Positions 48,431 to 59,107 of a DNA stretch of 64,000 nucleotides are shown piece by piece (position 1 is the stretch's first letter; each line of letters opens with the position of its first letter). Under the pieces are notes generated by a model. The model was not told the origin of the DNA. It worked only from the letters and a program-made list of their open reading frames with translations, and did not search any database. Location of the stretch: NCBI GenBank assembly GCA_024500155.1, contig CM044860.1, positions 4,386,501 to 4,450,500 of the forward strand, written 5' to 3'. The translations under genes and the position numbers were made by a program. The DNA comes from Chenopodium formosanum. Taxonomy: Eukaryota; Streptophyta; Magnoliopsida; Caryophyllales; Amaranthaceae.

Positions 48431-51400
48431 ACACACACTATGCTTTATAATCAGTATTTCTCACAACAGACCAGAACAATTAGTAACAACCTAATTCCAG
48501 CGAGGGTGAGATAACCCCAAAAACACAATATCTACAAAAAATTCCAGCACAAACTGAACACTACCTGTTGGTATCAAATTATCAATACGTACCATTGTTC
48601 AAGTACTAGCATTTTGTAAAAGAGATGAAAATAAGAATCCTATATTGTCCGACCAAATACCACAAGATAAAAAAGCCAGCTCACTCAGGCAGGCCAAAGG
48701 CTGCATGCTTTGGTGTGTAGCTGTGTGTGGAGGAGTAGAATGCATCATATTTCAATCCTTATCAAAAGAAATTAAATCACCACACACACCCATTCAACAA
48801 CTAAGATAAGAAAAGATCAATTGAAAAATAGCCCGAAGAAGCAACAGATGAATGAGGAAGAAGAACACTCCACAGTAACAATAAAGAAAATAAAAGGGGC
48901 TTATTATATTTTTTTATTTTTTCAATTACCTTGAGTAGAAATCATTGATTAGCTCTCTAATCTCTGGAACCAATTCCAAAAAATTTCTGTAGTTGAGGTT
49001 GTCAATAACTTTATTCTGCAAAATACCAAGTATTAAAAATAACACTTTAATAGTAGCAAACATGAAAAACATGAATTATCAGAAAGACAGGTGTTCAGTA
49101 CATGCCTTGAGTTCAGTTCGATCAAATGTAGCAAGTGCACAGAGTCCACCATAGGTTGCAACATCTTGTGGTGCAATCACTTCAGAATAATTATTACCCA
49201 ACTCAGGACCAACTTCTAAGAACTGCAGAAACATCAGCGTGTCAATATAGAGAACTTGCTAAGCAAGCAGCAAAGTTTTGCCAAATATGCATGATAAGAC
49301 CTAAAATACCATGTGTGCAAATTAGCAGTCAGAATGTCAGACAAGGTTGACAATAACAATGCAGGAAGAAGAATATTACAACTTGATATAAACATTACAG
49401 ATCTGCTTTAGAATGAGCAAACTTCAGAAAGAAATGAAATAAGATAAGACCAACCAAACACCAAGAAACAGTAAGGAGGGGGGGAGAGAGAGAGATGAAT
49501 TATGCACTATAATAATGATTCATAACAAAACTTCAACATTAACCATCTTGTCTTGGCACACCAAAGAATTACACACTACCGCACTAAACCTCTCAGATGT
49601 ATTCCTTGTCTTGACACGAGATTCCTCACATTTAGGCACTTCTATTCCATCCATAAGCACAATTTTTTTTTTAAAAAAAAAAAAAGAAAAAAAAAAAAAC
49701 CCTAAGCCTTGTAGCACCTTTCTACTTCGATCAGCCATTTCATTCAACGCCTAGACTAAAATAATTGAACACAACAATGATCAAAAATTTATTTTGAAAT
49801 CAGACTTTTATAACCAAGAATAGCTAAACTATATCTTTCCATGTGACTGTTTGAATACACTAACTACATCCCTCCTAAATCCAGAGTGATGGAAGGCAGA
49901 GGTTTAAATAAATAAGCAATAGTGCAATAGAAAGTTCAAAACCAATTGCTCCCTTTAAATAAAGAGACTAGAGTAAACAAACCTTGCGGGCAGCAAGTTT
50001 GTACTTTTTAGCCTCTAAGTGAGCCAATCCAGCTGCGCAACGAAGTTTTGCAATAGTGACAGGGTCTAGAGCCTCTGGTGTCTGTTCTGCTTTGCTTATA
50101 TAGCTGGTAACATGTGAAAACTGACCCATCTCAATACTAACAAGAATTGCATTTAAACACATGGTGATAATATGTTTTGCAGTGGTGCAATAATCACGAG
50201 TGCGAACATAACTCTTGAAGGCATCCCCAAACTGTCCATGAGCATAATAGAAATCGCCAAAATCATTGTATCCCATCCTAATGCTTTCTTTAATCAAATT
50301 TGTCTGCACAAACAAAGGCCATAGAATTAGCATAAGCCAAAAGGAAGACACAAAATAACTAGCCAGTAATAAGATAAAGATCTCATTAATAAAAGTGCAC
50401 CTGGAGAACTAAAATCAGTTTTGTACTAGAATGAAAAATCTAAATGCAAGTCAACAGGATAACCAATACAACAAAATAATTGTATCAAACAAAACAAATC
50501 ATTGTTTCGAGCTGTCCTAGTATATAAAGTTATAAACTTCATCCAGATTTTTTAAAAAGTTAGAAGCTATAAACACCAATCAATCAAAGCCTTAATCCCA
50601 TAAGTGGGGTAGGCTACATGAACCAAATATAATTGTTCCACACAATCATTCACAAAGATCTTCCTCCTCCATCCTTTATGATCAAATGTCTCATGCTCAT
50701 GCAAATCCATAAATATCATAACCTTCCTAACTCCTTCCAACCAAGTCATTTCCGGTCTCCTTCTCCCTCGCTTAACCCCTCCATAGTCCCACTCTTCCAC
50801 TCTTCATATCGGTGCAGTAGTGCACCCTTCGATCTCCATCTTACACGCCCAAACCAACGCAGGCGATTTTCCCTTTGCCACACCCACTTTGTGACGGGCA
50901 TTGAAGACAAACTAAGGGAAAATCATCTGCGTTGGTTTGGGCATGTAAGACAGAGATTGGAGGGTGCATTAACAAATGAAAAAGCATTTGAAAAAGGCAT
51001 AAGAAAATCTTAGATCTCCATTGATTCACAAACTTAAAGAAGCCAAAATATAGAGAAGACAAAATTACAAAAAAAAAAAAAAAAAAACACACTAATAGTT
51101 ACTTATTAGAAAAGGTATAACACAAGGGCTCAAAACTGATCCGCATATTTAATAACATCTTATTAGATTCAGATTAATTGACTAGTTGAGATTTCACCCT
51201 TCACAAAAGCCCATAAAAAATGGACAGATGGAACTAGATAGAGGACACGGCACACACTCATTTCTCCAACCTCCACCATCCCATCAGTAATAAACCCTAC
51301 TTTATCACAACCTCTTCAAAAAGCTTTATGGAACAGCACCAATCTCAAACATTTATTACAAAATGAATCAATAAGCCCATTACTAATTAAAGAACTCAAT

Positions 51401-52425
51401 TGTGAACCTCCTCAAATCAAAAACCAATTATCAACAAAACTAAAAGAAAAGGCACAACTACAAGTTCAACAAAATAATAAAAATCCAACTTTATAACAGC
51501 AAATCAGCAATCAAACCTCCTTTGACACGAGTATTGCACAAGCCAAACATAAGGTCTACAAATACCAAAGCTCCACAGACTATAGGTCTATAGCCCTAAC
51601 CCAAGCAATGCTTTTCTCGCAATTGCTGGTAACTACAAAGTCTCTTTATCCTATCATCCAGAAGCATTTCTCCAACCCCTCCTTGAGATTTAAGTAAAAG
51701 GTTACTTGTAACTCTAAACTTTGTACACCCTAACCAACCACAAAGCATACCACCATACCGACTAAGAAACCGCAAACAACCACCCTAAGTCCCTCACTAC
51801 CAAGGTCCCGGGAATCAAATTATAACCATTACTTCATCATTACAACAATATAACCTCACACAGTCACATATTAACTTCTAAGCACTACACACTCTCTCCA
51901 AACCCAAAATTCCCAATCACACAAATTTAAAATTCAACATTCTAATTACATAAACCTAATCAGTAATCATAACATATTCATCAATCAAAAAAATCAATTC
52001 ACAATTCGAAAGCAAAAAACACGAAATCATACCCTATAAGCATTGAGTTCATTATCAAGCTTCTCCTTCCTCTGTTCAGCACGACGCTCAACAGCCTCAA
52101 TCCAGGAAGAATCATAGCCATAATTAGGCCCTAATCGATTATCAATCCTCTGCGCCGCTTCCTTAAACAACTGAGTATCCTCACCCTTTTTGATTTCATC
52201 ATACGCCATTCTTAGGGCTTCGAGTTGCATCGAAGGGTTACTATCGCATCGATCAGCGATGAACAATAGTCGCATGATCTTCGTCCTACCAGAGTAGAGA
52301 GAAGCGTAGGCTTCAACGTCGAGTTGTTCTCCGCTGCTTATGATTGGTTTGTGAGGCTGCTTATCGTCACCGTTGGCGTAGATCTCGTCCATCATCTGAC
52401 CTGTCGTTTCCTCGTCGTTCTCCAT
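47592..52425 (-). CDS. CSN1: COP9 signalosome complex subunit 1
   Basis: Subunit 1 (FUS6/COP11) of the nuclear COP9 signalosome, which removes NEDD8/RUB from cullins and so controls cullin-RING ubiquitin ligases; needed to repress light development in darkness. Six coding exons, minus strand: 52425-52033, 50303-49983, 49222-49106, 49015-48930, 48135-47901, 47768-47592; 1329 nt, 442 codons plus stop, the usual plant length. Motifs: SGEQLDVEAYASLYSGRTK, MGYNDFGDFYYAHGQ, VRTRDYCTTAKHI, APQDVATYGGLCALATFDR, the PCI domain (about 240-400), and the C-terminal YARHADQRNATFQRVL with ANIIKHEFNLRQ. Intron 3 uses a GC donor (CTCAAG then GCATGT, acceptor TTCTGCAG). Intron 1 is long (1.7 kb) and holds inverted LINE fragments. 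No lesions. Confidence 0.97.
48331..48428. repeat. Compound simple repeat in CSN1 intron 4: C-run, CT-run, A-run
   Basis: CCCCTCCTCCCCCCC, then TCTCTCTCC, then about 50 A. It lies well inside the intron and away from the splice sites. The A-run length is probably unreliable in any assembly. Confidence 0.8.
50575..50875 (-). mobile_element. LINE reverse-transcriptase C-terminal fragment in CSN1 intron 1
   Basis: On the minus strand the frames read NRLRWFGRVRWR, then RGRRRPEMTWLEGVRK and WRRKIFVNDC, the conserved tail of many plant LINE polymerase proteins (LRWFGHV, GRGRPK-TW, WR). It ends with CCCACTTATGGGATTAAGGC, the typical 3' end of such elements. Only the last few hundred bases are present, with frameshifts. 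Confidence 0.75.
50890..51010 (+). mobile_element. Second LINE fragment, opposite orientation
   Basis: On the plus strand the frame reads IEDKLRENHLRWFGHVRQRL, the same C-terminal polymerase motif as in the neighbouring minus-strand fragment. Its first 44 bp (50914-50957) are the near-complement of 50832-50875, so the two pieces form an inverted repeat of about 44-bp arms with a 38-bp loop. Confidence 0.75.
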
Positions 52426-53758
52426 TGATGAATTTGGGGATTTTCTGGGATGAGAAAAACCCTAGCGATCAATTTGGGGGTGAGGATGAGAGAGAAAGGG
52501 GTTTTAGCGAAAATTGAGTTTATGTGTTCTTATTTTTCTCTTTCTATTTTGTTTACAGAAAGTGTGGAGTTCTACTTCTACAAAACTTCTACAATTGAGG
52601 AGAAACACGGTGCGTTCGTTTGGGCTGGAGTAGAAAGGTTACACCACGTCAAACTTGCAACCTTTACGAGTCAAGTCGATACTAGATTTGTAAAAAAAAA
52701 TAATAATAATAAAATAAAATTATCTCAATCTAATTTGAAAGTAATTCAATTTAGATTTTAACTTATAAATTCAGTGATTTATCATGATCCAAATCGAATT
52801 AGATTTGACTTAACAAGACCTGACCTAATTCATCCTAATCAGCCGTATTGACACCCACATTTGTATGACAACTTGGCAAGCTACAATCCAATACGGAGTA
52901 CAGACTGAATATTGGGATTATCCTAATACATGATCAAAATTTTAAACAAATTCAAATGGAGGTGAAGTTTATTTGGATGAAAATTATCGGGATTACAAGG
53001 AATTTATCAAAGTTAAAGAGTATCATTATTATTATCATTATCTATGATGAAATGTAACTTGTTAAATTAATGGACTCTTTTACTTGTTTAGTGAAAAATT
53101 ATCTTAATCAATAGTCATTTTCTATAATTAAGGATAGGTGATGTTGAGACAATTTATCTTATAAAGGAAGCCCATACATGGAAAATTTTTATAACAAGAA
53201 GCATTTTCTACTTATAGCAAAGAAATGAAGGGAACTTATAGTCAAAAACTCTCTTCGAAATTATCAATGACAAATAATAAGATAGCTCATGAACAAATTC
53301 ATGCTTGTCAAGACAATTAAGAGATAATATATCATTTTAAAGAAAATTCTAATAGTTTGACATTTCCATACACATGAGATGATCACAAAGATGTTTTACC
53401 TGTGAATTTTTTAACTCTATAAATCAATCAATTACAACAATAATAAAAGAATTAGATATACTATATGTTTATCGTCTATGAATTTCAACTAAAATAGATC
53501 AGGGGTATATTGGTAGTAGCATCTTCCTTTTCCTCCACCAATAATCACATTTCACCAAAGAAGTGGTGATATTGAGATGATGTTGGGATTCAGATGAGTC
53601 TTGACTCTTGAGAGAAGATGACCCAAAGACTTGAGTATGTTTCCGAAGAAAGGTTACTCCAAATGTTAAATAAAAAAAGAGCTTACAAAAGAATTGAATT
53701 GGTTGCCAAAATGAACAAAAAAGGGGTATAAAACCTAAGATTTGGACCTTAATAATCT
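52426..53758. other. Intergenic between CSN1 start and PMT15-like 3' end
   Basis: CSN1 promoter side near 52430-52620; the 3' flank of the methyltransferase gene lies below 53759. No repeat family or extra gene was recognised. Confidence 0.4.
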
Positions 53759-56700
53759 CTAAGAATCAGTTTGGGCAGGTGCAGGAGCTGTCCAATATTG
53801 TTTAACAGCAACCATGACCTTCTCTCTTTGCATTGGACCTTCCTCATGATCATATATTATGCTATCCCATTGCATTTCATCAATGTTAGTTTTAACCTTC
53901 ACTAAAACATCAATGTCATCTCTGAATATTACACAGCCTTCAGGCCGTAAAATCCTGTCCATCTCTAATAGAATGTCTTCCATCTTACACCTACAACATA
54001 TTTTCGTGATCACGAAGTTTAATCAGCTACTTAAATCAGTTAATTTGAAGGCTAATTGGATCATTATAAAGAAAAAAAAAACATATATTACCTGCCATCG
54101 TAAAGGCTAAATACAGAATCAGCGTGTAACAAATCATATGTTCTTGGATAAGTAGACATTGCCTCACACCTAGCAGAAAAATTCGAAATAAAACCATTAA
54201 TTAGTATTGAATTTTATGCAATTTTTGGAGTGTAAATCAAATATTTGTGTACAAATATATGTAGTGATTACTTGATTACTAGTATATAAGCAAGAGACAA
54301 AGTTTTTAGTTGTTGCGGGAAGTTTGAAGGAAAACTTTGTTACAAAAACTAATTATAATAGTGGACTTACCAGCTTTGGTATGTACCAATAAGACCACGT
54401 TCGAAGACTACTCCAAGAGTATTAACCTTGGCCTCAACAGGAACAACATTCATCACCCAAACAGGGTCATTGACAAGGGCAGCTGCAAAGCCTCCCAAGT
54501 TCGCGTTCATGTCAAGGAGATTGCGATACCTCCCTGGATCATTTAGTGCATTGTTCAAGGACTTGTAGTATGCCAACCTCTCCTTCCAAATCGCGGTATC
54601 TTTTGTAAAAACATCAGGGGTTATACCCTCCAAGCTACCACTACTCACCCTTGGAGGAATTGATGTTAGTCTAGTTGGCCATTTCGCTCTTTCCCCTCCA
54701 GCTATTTGAGTTATGTTAGAGACTGGAGGGAGTGGAGTTAAACAGTCCTCCATTTTTGTATACCTACAATAACCAATCAAATTGTATGAACTTTAGTAAT
54801 ACTCAAAAAACTCGTGTGTAAATAAAATGAAACGGAGGGAGTATATGACTATAGGTAACAGGGTAGACTATAGGATAAAAGATCGTATGCATACCATGCA
54901 AGATCAGGATCTTGAGCATTACAAAATCGCGGTTTCTTAAAAACCTTGCGGCTCTTCTTGCAGTGTTCATGATTAGAAGGTTTCTGCCATACTGCAATAT
55001 CACCTCTTTGCTTCAGTTTTTTCCAACAAAGGCTTTTAGCAACAGCTTCAATAGTGTTTTGTTCAGAGCTCAAATCTTCCTTGCTTCTATCCCAACCTTT
55101 CCAATGACCCTCCCAGTTGATGGGTGGCCCCGAAAGGATCCAGTAACCTCCAGGCCGCAGAATCCTGTCCACTTCAATCAAGTAAAGTCCGTCTGCTCGT
55201 TCAAAGCAAGTGATTAATTAGCTCATGAATGTGTAGAATTCATGAAAACATGAACACGCACATAAACAAATATACATTATAAACGTCAATTTATAACAGA
55301 ACTTGCAATATGTGTCATGACACATTGCAAGTTCTGTTAAATGAATACATTATTATAGACAAAAATCATATAATGTACGTCGTAACAATAATGTTATGTA
55401 ACAATCTTATATCGGTATGAAAACATTAAAACAAACACGAATCACAATTATTTAAGACCTCAATGCCTAATAATGCAGCTTATAAAAACAGAACACGATA
55501 AGATGTTAAGTTACCATATTGACCCCAAGGGATGAGGCAGCGCGAACAATGAGCCATGTCAAAAGATCTCGAAGGGTAAGGAAGGCGGGTGGTAGCCATG
55601 ATCCCTATCAATGCTGGTACACCTCTCTCAAGGGCAAATTGAACCTGAGCTTCATGTGTGTCTTTTGGTGCAAATGACACTGTTAGGATGTTGCGTGACA
55701 AAAGGTAAGCTCCAAAACTTGCAACCTTCAAATATGTTACCCAAAAATAATCTTCAATAAGTCATTATTCACATCTCCTAAACTATTGTTTATTGTTTAA
55801 CTTCCACCATTCACATACATTCTTTCATTATCCACAATTCGCACAATCACCATATCTTTAATTATATACTAATTTAAATATTTTGAATCTTGTAACAAAT
55901 ACAATCGGTATTTTGTTAAATCATGTGAATAATAAGTAAGTAGCACAAAAAACCAGAGGGAGTATAATGAGATATCATATATTATGATTGATATTATTGT
56001 ATCTTCTATTTATATGAGGATATATTTAGCAAATATTATCTTGAGATATTTAGTTAATATCCTATTATGAGATGATTGTAAACATTATATAGTCATATTA
56101 ACATGAATGAGAAGTACAAGCTATTCGATTCTATTTTCCTCTCTAATTTATCATGGTATCAGAGCCAGGTTTGAATTGTGTTGTTATCTAGGTTATTATT
56201 GTAGACAACTCACATGTGAGGGGGAGTGTTGAGCCTATGAGAAAACCCACATGTGAGTGGTGTATTGTCCCACATTGGTTGAGTTTATAAGTAAGAGTTT
56301 GTATTGGAAAATGTATCCCACATTGAAGAAATAAGAAAGCTGTGTCCGCTTTATAAGGCTAAGGAGCTATTCCCCTCATTGTCATATGATTTTGAGTTGG
56401 AACCTCATTGGTCGTGTAAAGTAGACTCTTATAATATCTCATTAGAGTATAATAATTCGTAGCTGGACCATATGAGGTCAGGCTACTAACTACTAATCCT
56501 ATGTGATTGTGAGTTGCTTCAACCTTCTCCCTCAATCAAAGCCATTAAACGACATTATAGTTTATTCATCGTGTGAAGAGTGGTTAGCTTAAAAATGGTT
56601 AAATTCCAAGATTTGACAATAATTATAAGGAAGATGTATTGTAAAATACATTATAAATTTATAATAAATCAATATTGGTCATCAATGTATATAAAATATT

Positions 56701-56987
56701 ATCGATTATATGACAATATTAACAATTAATCAAATTTATTAACCGTAATTTTGCTGTAGCTATCATAATTTTCTTAGTTTATCTTTGATTTATAATTTAA
56801 AAGTGTACAAATGGCAAAATTTGTGAAGTTCAACTTACACTGTTACATGCACAAACAGAGGTGGAATCTTTACTTTGCTGACAAGTTATGGTCCCCTTTC
56901 ATATCTAACGCATGAAAGACAATGACAAACTTACAAATCTCTCAAAGAAAATACTACGTGATTATGTCTCTTTTTTAATAACTTTCA

Positions 56988-57029
<42 letters not shown>

Positions 57030-59048
57030 CACTATGATTTCGTATAATTGATACGTATTATAATTACAAAGCACTTTAGTTTATTTTCTTTTCATCCTCA
57101 CTTGATACTTGGTATGATTTAAAGTTGGGCACTTTTAGATAATTTTAAATTACTCTGTTCTCCGATCCGTACATTATATGTATTGTGATTATTAATTTCA
57201 ACAGAGGGAGTATATTAAATTTATTAAAAGATCGATATTAACAATTTAATGGTACTTGTTATCATCCAATAATTTATCATCAATGAATATAACTATAAAA
57301 AAAAAATTAATTTTTAGAGATCAATAAAAGATCGAGATGTAAGCTATATTAATTATTATGATTTTATGAATATATAGACGATGGTACTAAAACTTTATAT
57401 TAAAATTTGCCCTACATTACTTACTCTTTGTAATTCTATCTCTTAAATTTAAAATTAAAAAAAAAAAAAAAAAATTCTCTATTCAATTATGGCCTAATTT
57501 TTTTTTAATTTTGATTAATCAATTAAAAGATTACTTTTTTTTTTTTTTTGAAAGAAAGTACTCCGTAAAAGATTAATTATTAGGAGTATAATTGAAATAT
57601 TGCATATATCAACTTTTGCCAGCAATTAATATTATTGTGATCTACCAAAAAGGAAACAATACTAAGAATCCTCTTATTTGCTGCATAAAATCATACCCAA
57701 TCCTAACTTACCATGATCTGAGCTGACCCCTCTTTCACCTACCTAATAAAATCCAAAAAACTGATCACCAAAAATCACTAAAAAATGTAATTTCAAATCC
57801 CAAATTCCGGTTCATTCCCGGTTCAACCAAACCGATCAACTTTTTTACCCAAGCACGTAACTCCATTATTCCATTGAAAAGTCAACCAAACTTCATGTAT
57901 AGGCCTCCACGAATATCACACGTCAAAACTCAAAACCATAGAAAAAGCATCACAATTAATATAAAGTCTTATAAATAATTGGATGGTTTTATAGAATTCA
58001 AACTTTAATTAGTTAGAAATTAAATTAGTCCACAGTAATAATTACTCTAAGCCTTAGCTTTATAAGTTTCAAGTACCAAATTAATTTAAGTAGTTGCTTA
58101 AATAAATCCATTGCAAAAACGAGTTTAAGTCAATTTCATATTTTATTTGTGTTATTGCGTGTTTATGGTTACGGACTTGAACTGAGTTTGGATATAAAAA
58201 AAGTCGTACGTATTAAAACTAGTCAATATATTGAATAAAGTTGATTTGTTTGTTATACTAATTTCTACCAAAGCATATCCTAAATATTCCTAACACGGTA
58301 ACACCACATCTTCTTAAGAGTTAAGACTATTCCACACAAAATGAACCGGCCGGTCTAAAAATGAAATACTTACCCCGCAGCCGGTATCGATAGCGGTTCG
58401 AACCGAGCCGTCTTTGAGATTAATAACTCTTCCAATCTCATCAATATAAGCATCAGCACCACGAGGAAACATAGTTCCACCACCAGGAAAAGTGAACCGG
58501 TCACCTTCGAACCGGACCCAATTTTGACCGGCTTTTTCAACGGTCAACCATTTATGAGGAACATTAGCGTACCAAACCATGTCCCTACTTTCCGGCCATC
58601 GAAACGGCGTCGTATAACCATTAGGTGCAGGAATACGACACCGTAGAAACTCACTTTCTTCCAAAGGACAGTGACGTTCACGGTACACTAAGCGGTCCCG
58701 TGGGAATGGTAGGGAACGATCGACATCGTGACATGGAGTGTACTCGGACAAGTTAGGGTTGCATGGAGGGAAGTGAGGTACACGCGCTGGTGAAGGGATC
58801 TCATGGTGGGGTTTGAAGTCGAGGGGGATCGGTAGTGGATTGGTGGAGTTGGTGGTGGAGGTGAAACATGAGGTGGAGGGTTTTACGGGGAAAAGCGACG
58901 AAGGTGGGGTGGTAGGGTGGTAAGAGCCTAGGAGATATGAGAGTGTACAAAGGAGGAGAAGTGATAGTAAGTAATAAAGGTTTAATTTTTGGCTAAAAAA
59001 GAGGAAGAGTTTGTGTTTAAGGTGGTAGTAAGGGTGGTGGTGTGCCAT
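53759..59048 (-). CDS. PMT15: PMT15-like Golgi methyltransferase (DUF248/PMT family)
   Basis: Putative SAM-dependent methyltransferase of the plant-specific DUF248 family, predicted to act on cell-wall polysaccharides in the Golgi; the substrate is unproven. Six coding exons, minus strand: 59048-58374, 55725-55515, 55192-54895, 54763-54371, 54169-54092, 53990-53759; 1887 nt, 628 codons plus stop. Type II topology: His-rich MAHHHPYYHLKHK, then a transmembrane segment (about 24-43), then a Pro/Thr-rich stem. Motifs: YTPCHDVDR, VYRERHCPLEESE, VWYANVPHKWLTVEKAGQNW, FPGGGTMFPRGADAY, SAM site IDTGCGVASFGAYLL, HCSRCLIPWGQYDGLY, VDRILRPGGYWILSGPPINW, second site NLLDMNANLGGFAAAL, ending VAVKQYWTAPAPAQ. 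The WTAPAP tail and position next to QUA3 favour PMT15 over PMT16. Intron 1 is 2.6 kb and holds a TRIM. No lesions. Confidence 0.93.
55294..55339. repeat. 46-bp palindrome in PMT15-like intron 2
   Basis: TAACAGAACTTGCAATATGT with its complement TGCAAGTTCTGTTA, centred on TGTCATGACA, nearly perfect with a single unpaired base. The surrounding TACATTAT and ATAATGTA (55273 and 55370) may be outer parts of a decayed MITE. Confidence 0.8.
55968..56440 (+). mobile_element. Chimeric TRIM-like LTR element in PMT15-like intron 1
   Basis: A putative LTR 55968-56153 (TGAGATATC to TTTATCA) is followed by the primer-binding site TGGTATCAGAGCC (56154), a 73-bp internal part and the purine tract GTGAGGGGGAG. 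At 56227 a second LTR starts with TGTTGAGCCTATGAGAAAAC, closely matching the first LTR of the array at 12898. The two LTRs do not resemble each other, so the element is a recombinant. The right limit and target duplication are unclear. It lies antisense to the gene, deep in the intron. Confidence 0.7.
56986..57027. repeat. Long A-run in PMT15-like intron 1
   Basis: An uninterrupted run of about 37 A, possibly the tail of an old retroposed insertion. No duplicated target could be identified. Confidence 0.8.
57153..57210. mobile_element. Possible miniature Stowaway remnant
   Basis: TA-CTCTGTTCTCCG at the left and ACAGAGGGAG-TA at the right resemble Stowaway ends, but only about 58 bp lie between the TA pairs. 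Probably an internally deleted copy. Confidence 0.3.
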
Positions 59049-59097
59049 AGTGGTGGAAGTGAGGGAGAAATTTAACGAAATGAAATTTATGGGGGGG

Positions 59098-59107
59098 TAT
59101 TTATATA
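59098..59107 (-). promoter_or_regulatory. TATA box of the PMT15-like gene
   Basis: TATATAAATA on the minus strand, 50 nt before the start codon. It would give a very short leader of about 20 nt if used. No competing gene lies upstream for 3 kb. Confidence 0.55.

Noticed and set aside
48284..48514. Frames with long poly-Lys or poly-Phe
   Set aside because: Products of the intronic A-run in CSN1; no coding support.
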